A DNA stretch of 64,000 nt from Candidatus Propionivibrio dominans (GTDB lineage Bacteria; Pseudomonadota; Gammaproteobacteria; Burkholderiales; Rhodocyclaceae), in contig JADJNC010000004.1 in the NCBI GenBank assembly GCA_016709335.1, positions 186,001 to 250,000 of the forward strand. The letters run 5' to 3'. Below, in pieces: positions 53,817 to 64,000 of the stretch. The translations under genes and the position numbers were made by a program. The notes under the pieces are model-generated. The model did not search any database. It saw only the letters and a list, made by a program, of their open reading frames with translations, and was not told the origin of the DNA. Positions within the stretch are counted from its first letter, which is position 1. Each line of letters begins with the position of its first letter.

Positions 53817-56402
53817 ATGAGCAAGAAGCTGATCATTGACGAGAAACCTTCAGTCGCTGCTGATATCGCCCGTGCACTGGGCGGTTTCACCAAACATGAC
53901 GAGTACTTCAAGAGCGAGGACTGTGTCCTTTCGTCGGCCGTCGGCCATCTGCTCGAACTGGCCTGTCCGGAGGAATATGAAGTCAAACGCGGCAAGTGGT
54001 CGTTTGCTCACCTGCCGGTCATTCCACCCTATTTCGACCTGCGGCCGATCGAAAAATCGGAATCGCGTCTCAAGTTGCTTACCCGGCTGATCAAACGCAA
54101 GGATGTCAGTGCTCTGGTCAACGCCTGTGACGCAGGTCGTGAAGGTGAACTGATCTTCAAATATATTGCACAGCACGCCAAAGCCGGCAAACCGGTTGAA
54201 CGCCTGTGGTTGCAGTCGATGACGCAACAAGCCATCAAGGACGGCTTTTCCAGACTGCGTGCCGGCAGCGAAATGCAGGGTCTGGCCGACGCGGCCGTCT
54301 GCCGTTCGGAATCCGACTGGCTGGTGGGTATCAACGGCACGCGCGCCATGACTGCATTCAATTCAAAGACCGGCGGCTTTCATCTGACGACGGTTGGTCG
54401 TGTACAGACACCGACCCTGGCGCTCATGGTCGAGCGTGAGGACAAAATCCGCAAGTTCAAACCTCGCCCCTACTGGGAGCTGGAGGGCGTCTTTGCCTGT
54501 GCTGCGGGCGAATACAAGGGAAAGTGGTTCGACGAGAATTTTGCCAAGGGCAAAAGTGAGGAAGACGAACATCAGCGCGCCGACCGCCTGTGGGACGAAT
54601 CCCGGGCCAGGTTGTTGCAGAGCAAATGCGCCGGGCATCCGGGTGTAGTCAGCGAGGAAGCCAAGCCGTCTACCCAACTGTCGCCGCTGCTCTTTGATCT
54701 GACCAGCCTGCAGCGTGAAGCCAATGGCCGTTTCGGCTTTTCCGCCAAGTCCACGCTCGGTCTGGCGCAGGCGCTTTACGAAAAACACAAGGTGCTGACC
54801 TATCCGCGTACCGATGCACGTGCACTGCCCGAAGACTATCTGCCGACCGTCAAGGCCACGCTTGCCATGCTGACCGGCGAGGGCGTCGGCAAGGGCCATG
54901 ATGAAGCACTGCTCGCCCGTTACTCGCCCTTTGCCCACCAGATCCTGGCGCGCAACTGGGTATTGCCGAACAAGCGCATCTTCAACAACGCCAAGATTTC
55001 CGACCACTTCGCCATCATTCCCACGCTGCAGGCGCCAAAACACCTCTCGGAACCGGAGCAGAAACTCTACGACATGGTTGTCAAGCGTTTCCTTTCCGTT
55101 TTCTATCCTGCGGCTGAATACATGATCACCACGCGCATCACGCGCGTCGAAAGCGAACCCTTCAAAAGCGAGGGCAAGGTGCTGGTCACTCCGGGCTGGC
55201 TCGCCGTTTATGGACGCGAAGGGCAGGAGGGTGATGAAGGCAATCTGGTTGCCGTACAGCCCAACGAGGAAGTGCACACCGAGGAGATTGTTCTCAATGC
55301 CACCGAAACCCGTCCTCCGCCCCGCTACTCGGAAGCGACATTGCTTTCGGCCATGGAAGGCGCCGGCAAAATGGTCGACGACGAGGAATTGAAAGCCGCC
55401 ATGGCCGGTCGCGGCCTCGGCACACCAGCAACCCGCGCGCAGATCATCGAAAACCTGATTGGCGAGCAATACCTGCACCGTGAGGGCCGCGAACTGCAAC
55501 CCACAGCCAAGGCGTTCTCGCTGATGACACTGCTCAACGGACTCGGCATTGACGAGCTGACGGCACCTGAACTTACCGGTGACTGGGAATGGAAGCTCGC
55601 CCGCATGGAGCGCGGTGAAATGTCGCGCGATGCTTTCATGAAGGAAATCGCGGCGATGACACAACACATCGTCGATCGTGCCAAAAGCTACGACAGCGAT
55701 ACCATCCCCGGTGATTTCGGCGAACTTTCCGTTCCCTGTCCGAAATGCGGCGGCACGATCAAGGAGACTTACAAGAAATTCCAGTGTCAGGCTTGCGATT
55801 TCGCCCTGTGGAAGATCGTCGCCAGCCGGCAGTTTGAGGCGGCCGAGATCGAGCAATTGCTTGGCGAGCGCCGGATCGGCCCGCTCACCGGCTTCCGCAA
55901 CAAGATGGGGCGCCCTTTCAACGCCATCATCAAGCTCAATGCCGACAATCTTCCTGAGTTCGATTTTGGCCAGAACGCCAATGATGATGACCATGCCGAA
56001 GAGGTCGATTTCTCCGGGCAGAATTCGCTCGGCCCCTGCCCGAAATGCGCGGCGCGTGTCTTCGAGAACGGTATGGCCTACGTTTGCGAGAAATCCGTGG
56101 GGCCTGCCAAAAGCTGCGATTTCCGTTCCGGCAAGATCATCCTGCAACAGGCGGTCGAAACCGAACAGATGGAGAAACTGCTCGCCACCGGTCGGACCGA
56201 TCTGCTAAGAAACTTCATCTCTACCCGGACAAAACGAAAATTCTCGGCTTTTCTCGTTCGCGGAGCCGACGGAAAGGTCGGCTTTGAATTCGAAAAGCGG
56301 GAAGCAAAACCAAAGGCAACACCCAAGCCAGCGAAAGCAATTAAAGAAAAGCCCGAACCAAAACCTGCCACAAAAAAGGCCGTCACAAAAAAGAAGTCCT
56401 GA
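53817..56402 (+). CDS. topB: Type IA DNA topoisomerase (topoisomerase III-like)
   Basis: 861 residues. The Toprim domain starts KKLIIDEKPSVAADIARALG and has VNACDAGREGELIF (DxD-like acidic site). The catalytic Tyr lies in KVLTYPRTDARALPEDY. Two C-terminal zinc ribbons are visible, VPCPKCGGTIKETYKKFQCQAC and LGPCPKCAARVFENGMAYVCE, followed by a Lys/Pro-rich tail (KPKATPKPAKAIKEKPEPKPATKK). It relaxes or decatenates DNA. The branch naming topA or topB is not secure, but the start and length fit the topB-like enzyme found after dprA in this group. Confidence 0.92.
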   Translation: MSKKLIIDEKPSVAADIARALGGFTKHDEYFKSEDCVLSSAVGHLLELACPEEYEVKRGKWSFAHLPVIPPYFDLRPIEKSESRLKLLTRLIKRKDVSALVNACDAGREGELIFKYIAQHAKAGKPVERLWLQSMTQQAIKDGFSRLRAGSEMQGLADAAVCRSESDWLVGINGTRAMTAFNSKTGGFHLTTVGRVQTPTLALMVEREDKIRKFKPRPYWELEGVFACAAGEYKGKWFDENFAKGKSEEDEHQRADRLWDESRARLLQSKCAGHPGVVSEEAKPSTQLSPLLFDLTSLQREANGRFGFSAKSTLGLAQALYEKHKVLTYPRTDARALPEDYLPTVKATLAMLTGEGVGKGHDEALLARYSPFAHQILARNWVLPNKRIFNNAKISDHFAIIPTLQAPKHLSEPEQKLYDMVVKRFLSVFYPAAEYMITTRITRVESEPFKSEGKVLVTPGWLAVYGREGQEGDEGNLVAVQPNEEVHTEEIVLNATETRPPPRYSEATLLSAMEGAGKMVDDEELKAAMAGRGLGTPATRAQIIENLIGEQYLHREGRELQPTAKAFSLMTLLNGLGIDELTAPELTGDWEWKLARMERGEMSRDAFMKEIAAMTQHIVDRAKSYDSDTIPGDFGELSVPCPKCGGTIKETYKKFQCQACDFALWKIVASRQFEAAEIEQLLGERRIGPLTGFRNKMGRPFNAIIKLNADNLPEFDFGQNANDDDHAEEVDFSGQNSLGPCPKCAARVFENGMAYVCEKSVGPAKSCDFRSGKIILQQAVETEQMEKLLATGRTDLLRNFISTRTKRKFSAFLVRGADGKVGFEFEKREAKPKATPKPAKAIKEKPEPKPATKKAVTKKKS

Positions 56403-56446
56403 CAGCGAGATTCATGTCAATTTGCTGAAACTCTCCTGGGGGCCGC

Positions 56447-56462
56447 TGTTTCACGTGAAACA
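56447..56462. other. parS centromere site, perfect
   Basis: TGTTTCACGTGAAACA is the exact consensus ParB-binding palindrome. It lies between the convergent topB and oxyR genes, about 5.6 kb from the dnaN/dnaA intergenic region. ParB spreading from such sites segregates the origin. Confidence 0.9.
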
Positions 56463-56528
56463 TCCACGAGCTCCGTATCGTGGAAATGTACGGACTACGG
56501 AATCGCAGTTACTCCGGCCGGTGGCGAT

Positions 56529-57408
56529 TCAAGCGATGGCGGCGCGTAAAACGTCTATGGCCTGCGGACGCGGGAAGGTGGCTCTCAGGCGATTACGACT
56601 CGCCGGAAGGGGTAGGGTCAGTAAAGCGGCGAAATTGCAGTAGCGGCCCATTCTGCGGCCATGATTCCGCTGCCGAAACCGGCACCACCGAGATACCCAT
56701 TCCGCTGGCCACCATGTGACGCACCGTTTCCAGCGAACTCCCTTCAAGCGCTCCGTCCAGCCCACCGCTTTCAGAGAGGTGCGGGCAGGCCTGTACAACC
56801 TGATCTCGAAAGCAGTTGCCGTTGCCAAGTAACAGCAGATTCTCGGCAGCCACCTGATCGGGTGAGATGCTTGCCTCTGCGGCCAAGGCGTGCCCGATTG
56901 GCAGGGCAATACAAAAGGGTTCGTCATAGACTGGGCAGGACACAATCCCGGGTTCGGAAAAAGGCAGAGCAACAATGATCACATCAAGATCTCCGCGGCG
57001 CAACTGCCCGGTCAGACTGACGGTGAAATTCTCCTGCAGATACATCGGCATGCGTGGTGCGCGCTGATGCAAGGCCGGAATCAGGCGCGGTAGCAGGTAA
57101 GGCGCAATGGTATAGATGACGCCGAGGCGCAGCGAGCCGGACAACTGATCACGACCTTGTGTGGCAATTTCCCTGAGTCTGCCCGCCTCTTCCAGAACCC
57201 GTTCAGCCTGGGCAGCGACTTGCTTGCCGATCGGGGTCAGGCGGACTTCAGCCGAAGAACGTTCAAACAGCATTACACCATGTCGCTGCTCAACCTTCTT
57301 CAGCGCCACCGACAGCGTCGGCTGGCTGACATGGCACTTTTCTGCCGCACGGCCGAAATGCCGTTCACGGGCCAGCATCACGATGTAGCGCATTTCGGTG
57401 AGTGTCAT
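56529..57408 (-). CDS. oxyR: OxyR-type LysR regulator (one frame break near the end)
   Basis: Peroxide sensor. The HTH lies at residues 5-60 (MRYIVMLARERHFGRAAEKCHVSQPTLSVALKKVE). The redox pair is intact: GNGNCFRDQVVQACPH has two Cys nine residues apart, as Cys199/Cys208 of E. coli OxyR. In the given frame the protein ends early at 56593 after PTPSGES; shifting one base at about 56,593-56,597 restores RNRLRATFPRPQAIDVLRAAIA to the stop at 56529. Total about 292 residues. Confidence 0.9.
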
Positions 57409-57420
57409 TTCGGCGCTTTG

Positions 57421-57780
57421 TCAGAATGTGATGACTTTGTCTGCCGCCAGGGTCCAGTCCGCCAGTTCGGGCAGGCTGCCAATCGTCACTCCGGGAATCA
57501 GTGCCAGATCGACGATGCCGCGTGTCTGCGCACAAGTCCGGCATAGCCGGATCTTCGCACCATAGCGAACCAGCCCCTCGAGCATCTGCTGCAGACCGCC
57601 GCCCGCATCGGCGGTCGGCTGCCCGGGCAATCCGACAGTCACGGCGTCAGACATCATGAATAGACGCAGATCAACAGTTTCATTTTCCTGACCGGTAATC
57701 GCCGTTGCCAGCCGCAACGCACTCAACATCCGCTCGCTGCCGTAAGCTGGCGCATTCACAATGATCAGAACATTCTGCAC
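57421..57780 (-). CDS. DsrE/YchN-like sulfurtransferase-fold protein
   Basis: 119 residues. The DsrE fold is seen in MQNVLIIVNAPAYGSERMLSALRLATAI, LRLFMMSDAVTVGLPGQ and GAKIRLCRTCAQTRGI, where the Cys could carry a persulfide. It ends LPELADWTLAADKVITF. The family includes YchN and DsrE subunits of sulfur relay; the physiological partner is unknown. It lies just upstream of oxyR on the same strand (12 bp), so a joint transcript is plausible. Confidence 0.88.
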   Translation of the reverse strand: MQNVLIIVNAPAYGSERMLSALRLATAITGQENETVDLRLFMMSDAVTVGLPGQPTADAGGGLQQMLEGLVRYGAKIRLCRTCAQTRGIVDLALIPGVTIGSLPELADWTLAADKVITF

Positions 57781-57844
57781 AACATCCCCCCATTTAACGG
57801 TCCAGTCGCCAAATCATGCGCCTGCATTTCAGAATCAGCAACGG

Positions 57845-58561
57845 TCATCCCTGACTATTGGGTAATGTCAGGCGTTCCAGATCTGCGGCCTGCAGCCACA
57901 TCCACTGACCGGGTGCCAGGCTCAAGGGCAGTTCAAAGCCACCGATAGCAACGCGATTCAGTGATTCGACACGATTTCCGGCAGCGGCGATCATCCGTTT
58001 GACAAGATGGTACTTGCCGGCGGTGACGGTCATTCTGAGCACTCGCTGCGAAATGATTTCGCAGGCCGCCGCCGCAACAGGCGCCGGTTCGTCATTGAGT
58101 TGAACTCCGGAAAGCAGAGCGGCAAGCTGAAGGGCATCGACCGGATGTTTGACACTCACATCATAGACCTTGGCAATCTTCTTCCTGGGAGACGTGTAGG
58201 TATGAATGAACTGCCCATCGTCTGAAAGAAGAAGCAGGCCGGTAGTATCTTCGTCCAGGCGTCCGACCGCCTGTACCCCTCTTGCAAGCAGGGGACGCGG
58301 CAACAGGGAATAGACACTCGGGTGATGCTTCGGCTTCTGGGAACACTCAAAGCCGGCTGGTTTGTTGAGTACAAGATAGGCGAATTTCCGATAGCTCCAC
58401 AGCTCACCATCGATGCTGAAATTAAAACCTTTCGGGTCGAATTGAGCGTATGGATCGACACACAATGTTCCTCCCACGCTGACCTGCCCACGGCAAATCA
58501 AGGCGCGACATTCGGGGCGACTGCCGAAACCCTGTGATCTGAGTAAACGTTCGAGCTCCAT
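57845..58561 (-). CDS. rsuA: 16S rRNA pseudouridine-516 synthase
   Basis: 238 residues from the ATG at 58561 (MELERLLRSQGFGSRPECR); four extra residues are possible. An S4 RNA-binding domain lies at residues 1-50, then the RsuA catalytic domain with AVGRLDEDTTGLLLLSDDGQF, where the Asp is the catalytic residue. KVYDVSVKHPVD and TVTAGKYHLVKRMIAAAGNRVESLNRVAIGGFEL follow. The gene is close to gyrB (77 bp). Confidence 0.94.
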   Translation of the reverse strand: MELERLLRSQGFGSRPECRALICRGQVSVGGTLCVDPYAQFDPKGFNFSIDGELWSYRKFAYLVLNKPAGFECSQKPKHHPSVYSLLPRPLLARGVQAVGRLDEDTTGLLLLSDDGQFIHTYTSPRKKIAKVYDVSVKHPVDALQLAALLSGVQLNDEPAPVAAAACEIISQRVLRMTVTAGKYHLVKRMIAAAGNRVESLNRVAIGGFELPLSLAPGQWMWLQAADLERLTLPNSQG

Positions 58562-58638
58562 CGATGACTCCAAAACAAAAGGCCCCGAAGCAGTCTCCGA
58601 GGCCAGTGACTATCTGTCCTGCACGCAGTGCATTTGCG

Positions 58639-60937
<2,299 letters not shown>

Positions 60938-60940
60938 TTA

Positions 60941-62053
60941 CTAAATACGCATGGGCATAACAACGTATTTGAACCGGTCATTCCCGGGAATTGACAATAA
61001 AGCGCTCGAGTTGGCATCGTTAAATCCCCACTCAACCGTCTCAACCGAGGTATTGTTCAGAACGTCAAGCAGGTAACCTACATTGAAACCGACATCTATC
61101 GCATCACCGCTATAGTCGACTTCAATTTCTTCCTGCGCTTCTTCCTGTTCAGCATTGGCAGCCATGATCTTCATGCTTCCGGGGCTCAGCACCAGACGAA
61201 CACCACGGAATTTTTCATTGGTCAGAATCGCGGCACGCACCATTGACTGAAGCAGCGCTGCACGATTCAGCGCAACCACATTTTTGAGGGTTGCCGGAAT
61301 GACTCTCTCATAATCCGGGAATTTGCCATCAATCAGCTTCGAAACCAGGTTGATGTGGCCGAACTTGAACCGGATCTGGTTGGAAGCGAGTTCGATCAGC
61401 AAGGGGTCATCATTATCGGCAAGCAAACGACTCAGTTCGAGTACTGTTTTACGCGGCAAAATGAGTTCCTGGCGCGATGCTTCGGCTTCGCCTTCGAGCG
61501 GCATGCTGGCATAAGCCAGTCGGTGACCATCGGTCGCTACTGCCCGCAACTCGTTACCGTCAATCAAAAGCAGGAGGCCGTTAAGATAATAGCGGACGTC
61601 CTGGGCAGCCATTGAAAACTGTGTTTGTGCCAACAGTTGCCGGAACTGCTTCTGTGTCACCGTAAATGTTTTCAGATCTCCATCGGACAGGGCCATACGG
61701 GGAAAATCCTCTGCCGGCAAGGTCTGTAAAGTGAAGCGGCTTTTTCCGGCACGAACCTGCAAACGCTTGTCGTCGAGATTCAAGCTGACCTCGGCGCTGT
61801 CCGGCAAGGATCTCAGGATATCCTGAAGTTTTCGCGCCCCGACCGTAACTGCTCCATCGCCATCGCCAGCGGCACCGCTGGTCGAGGTAGTGATCTGAAT
61901 TTCGATATCCGTAGCCAGCAGGGTCAGCAGGTCTGCTTTCTTCTCAAGCAACACATTGGACAGAATTGGTAGAGTATGTCTCTTCTCGACTATCCCTGAC
62001 ACTGACTGCAAGGGGGCCAGAAGCATGTCACGTTGGGTTTTAATAAGAAGCAT
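60941..62053 (-). CDS. dnaN: DNA polymerase III beta sliding clamp
   Basis: 370 residues with the three-domain clamp pattern: MLLIKTQRDMLLAPLQSVSGIVEKRHTLPILSNVLLE at the start, ELRAVATDGHRLAYASM in domain 2, and the end SSALLSIPGNDRFKYVVMPMRI. The C-terminal VMPMR is the peptide-groove end. Frame intact. Downstream of dnaA, as in most bacteria. Confidence 0.97.
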   Translation of the reverse strand: MLLIKTQRDMLLAPLQSVSGIVEKRHTLPILSNVLLEKKADLLTLLATDIEIQITTSTSGAAGDGDGAVTVGARKLQDILRSLPDSAEVSLNLDDKRLQVRAGKSRFTLQTLPAEDFPRMALSDGDLKTFTVTQKQFRQLLAQTQFSMAAQDVRYYLNGLLLLIDGNELRAVATDGHRLAYASMPLEGEAEASRQELILPRKTVLELSRLLADNDDPLLIELASNQIRFKFGHINLVSKLIDGKFPDYERVIPATLKNVVALNRAALLQSMVRAAILTNEKFRGVRLVLSPGSMKIMAANAEQEEAQEEIEVDYSGDAIDVGFNVGYLLDVLNNTSVETVEWGFNDANSSALLSIPGNDRFKYVVMPMRI

Positions 62054-62263
62054 ATATATAAATCCTATAAAGACAATATCAAGGACAACTCTGGGGATAT
62101 CTGTAATTTGTAATTAAATATCAAGTAGTTATAACATATTTCCGTACTGTAAAACTACTGTATCGGCTTGTGGATAATCTATAACAGTTTATCCACAAGC
62201 CGATATCTCGGTACTTGTTCACTGATTACCCACAGCTTCCGGGCCAACTTATACATGCTTGCC
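62054..62263. other. Putative oriC with a DnaA-box hairpin
   Basis: The dnaA-dnaN gap contains a strongly AT-rich stretch (62054-62160) that could unwind. Next to it is a perfect 17-bp inverted repeat (62161-62177 and 62189-62205) whose arms each include a consensus DnaA box (TTATCCACA at 62189-62197, inverted at 62169-62177). A further box with one mismatch, TTACCCACA, lies at 62226-62234. The hairpin could also act as a dnaA terminator. Confidence 0.65.
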
Positions 62264-63666
62264 CTAGCCTTTCAAAACCTGCAGCAGGACATGGACATCG
62301 TGGTTCAATTCGTTGTCTCGGGTACGCAGTAATTCAATGGTGCGTACGGCATGCAGTACCGTTGTATGGTCGCGTCCACCAAAGGCCTCGCCAATTGAGG
62401 GATAGCTTTGCGAGGTCAGATTCTTGGCCAGCCACATGGCGACCTGGCGGGGGCGAGCAATCTGACGCGTACGTTTCCTGGAAAACAGATCGGAAACCTT
62501 GATTTTGAAGTAATCAGAAACAGTTTTCTGGATATTTTCCACACTGATCTGCCGGTTTACCGCACCAATCAGATCCTTGAGCGACTCTTTCGCCAGATCA
62601 AGATCAATCTTTCGCCGATGGAAAGAAGCATAGGCCAGTACTTTTTTCAGTGCTCCCTCAAGTTCACGAACATTTGTCCGGAGATGCTTGGCGATATAAA
62701 AAGCAACTTCATCATCGAGTTCAACACTTTCCACTTCAGCCTTCTTTTTCAGGATAGCAACGCGCATCTCGATTTCCGGCGGTTCGATCTGAACCGTAAG
62801 TCCCCAGTCAAAGCGTGTAATCAGACGGTCTTCAAGACCTGATATATCTTTTGGGTAAGTATCACAAGTAATGACAATCTGCTTTTTTACCTCGATCAGG
62901 GCATTGAAAACAAAGAAAAACTCTTCCTGAGTCCGGTTTTTTCCATTGAAAAACTGCACATCGTCGAGCAACAAAACATCCAGAGACCGGTAGTAGCGTT
63001 TGAAAGAATCAAACGACTTGGTCTGGTAGGCACGGACCACATCCGAGTAATAATCCTCGGCGTGTACATAACGAACAATCTTTTCAGGAGTCTGTTCGAG
63101 GATTTGATTGCCTATGGCGTGAATAAGGTGAGTCTTGCCAAGACCGGCGCAACCATAGATGAACAAGGGATTATAGGCGGCCCCGCCAGGATTGATGGCG
63201 ACCTGTACCGAGGCGGCCCGGGCAAGATCGTTGGCTTTTCCGACGATCAGGTTATCGAAAGTGAAGCCGGGGATAAGCCGGGTTTTTTCATAGAATGAGC
63301 GGGTTTTTCAAGCGGACGTTCAAGGACGGCCAGCGCACCGTTGTGCGCCCGATTCGGCCTGTCAGTCGGAGTTGCTTCATGTACAGCGTCTGACGACGCC
63401 CGATTGGCAGGTTCCGGCGTGCGCTCTCCGAGCAAGAGTGAAACGCTGACCGGTGCTGAGAAAAAAACACTGCCGAGTTCTTCGATACGCGTCAGGTAAC
63501 GTTCCTTGACCCACTTCAGTATAAAACCGTTGGGAGCAAGAAGTCGCAAGCCGTTTGCGAAATCATCTTCACCCTCAAGTCGAAGGGGGCGAATCCAGGT
63601 ATTGAATTGCTGAGGCGGAAGCTCTTGTTCGAACTGGCTCAGGCAGGAAATCCAGAAACTACTCAT
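62264..63666 (-). CDS. dnaA: Chromosomal replication initiator DnaA (one frame break)
   Basis: The N-domain starts [32 protein letters not shown] from the ATG at 63666. The AAA+ domain has [21 protein letters not shown] (Walker A) and [16 protein letters not shown] (Walker B), and domain IV has [40 protein letters not shown], the DnaA signature. At 63,283-63,296, in the linker, a base is missing: the first frame ends [12 protein letters not shown], while the natural reading [21 protein letters not shown] is in the other frame. As dnaA is essential, a consensus error is the likely cause. Confidence 0.94.
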
Positions 63667-63980
63667 GTTTGGTAATTCGACACAATCCCGATTTTGAGAT
63701 GCAATGGCGTAGCCGGCGACTGTTTGCAATGCGCGCAAAACAATGGCAGTGGAAAAAGTAAGCAGGGTTGGTGTTCAAGTCAGCTTTTTTATGTGGATAG
63801 AAATGGTTTATGCTTGTGTTCCATGGCTTCTATCTGGATCTTGCGAACGGTAAGAGGACACGATTCTAACCTGTCGGATGGAAGTTATCCACAGCTTGAA
63901 AAAAAATTTAGACTTGACAAGAGCAAGCCGGACACTGTCTAATTGCGCGTTTACTTTGCAATGACATCAAGGGTTTAATA
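63667..63980. other. dnaA-rpmH intergenic region with DnaA boxes
   Basis: This 314-bp gap between divergent dnaA and rpmH holds a perfect DnaA box, TTATCCACA (63887-63895), followed by an A-rich run, and a one-mismatch inverted box near 63792 (TGTGGATAG). It may contribute to origin function or to DnaA autoregulation. No gene is apparent. Confidence 0.55.
63914..63943 (+). promoter_or_regulatory. Probable sigma-70 promoter of rpmH
   Basis: TTGACA at 63914-63919 and TCTAAT at 63938-63943 with an 18-bp spacer. This places the start about 30 bp upstream of the rpmH ATG at 63981. Confidence 0.6.
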
Positions 63981-64000
63981 ATGAAACGCACTTATCAACC
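63981..64000 (+). CDS. rpmH: 50S ribosomal protein L34, 5' end only
   Basis: The window ends after seven codons, ATGAAACGCACTTATCAACC, giving MKRTYQP, the invariant start of L34. The position, divergent from dnaA, is the normal one for rpmH (rpmH-rnpA-yidC-mnmE follow in most proteobacteria). Confidence 0.9.

Noticed and set aside
54363..56147. 594-codon minus-strand frame opposite topB
   Set aside because: Shadow of topB; no recognisable domain.

Overview
The window is a piece of a GC-rich betaproteobacterial chromosome. The gene order rpmH-dnaA-oriC-dnaN-gyrB, the block rsmB-DUF4390-ntrY-ntrX-trkA-trkH and a complete narK1K2GHJI operon resemble Rhodocyclales (Dechloromonas/Azoarcus/Accumulibacter type); this placement is inference from family knowledge, not a search.

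Layout. 1-2.5 kb: a partial Pro/Gln-rich protein, an EF-hand-like Ca-binding protein and nnrU. 2.9-14.5 kb (minus strand): a respiratory nitrate operon, narK1-narK2-narG-narH-narJ-narI-PPIase-carbonic anhydrase, behind a perfect FNR box. 14.9-17.7 kb: two small membrane proteins and an SOS-controlled umuDC pair. 17.8-34.4 kb: an accessory island that I read as a chromosomal integron. An IntI-type integrase gene at 32.67-33.66 kb, with a LexA box, is divergent from a leftward array of about a dozen cassettes. I can place 13 attC or attC-like sites. The cassettes carry two toxin-antitoxin modules (BrnTA and a RelE/HTH pair), a cupin, a GT1-type glycosyltransferase, small membrane or secreted proteins and unknowns. 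Two different IS91-like elements (tyrosine recombinase plus HUH transposase) each lie between matching cassette core sites. A HigBA module flanks the integrase. 34.5-48.8 kb: priA (badly broken), hemE, trkH-trkA, ntrXY, a DUF4390 gene, rsmB, a cation-efflux gene and an S1/P1 nuclease. 48.9-57.8 kb: htpX, fmt-def, LysM protein-dprA-topB, oxyR and a DsrE-like gene. 57.8-64 kb: rsuA and the replication origin domain gyrB-dnaN-oriC-dnaA-rpmH, with one perfect and one near-perfect parS site nearby.

Functionally, the left part makes anaerobic nitrate respiration, with an NO-related NnrU. The umuDC and intI genes both carry LexA boxes, so SOS should raise mutagenesis and cassette shuffling together. 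The right part is housekeeping: replication initiation, tRNA formylation/deformylation, K+ uptake and redox sensing.

Caution: several normally essential single-copy genes (dnaA, gyrB) and others (dprA, trkH, oxyR-like, DUF4390 gene) each contain one frame break, several of them at short homopolymers. Many frame breaks here, including the one in intI, may therefore be consensus errors rather than real decay. priA, with at least five breaks, is the outlier.
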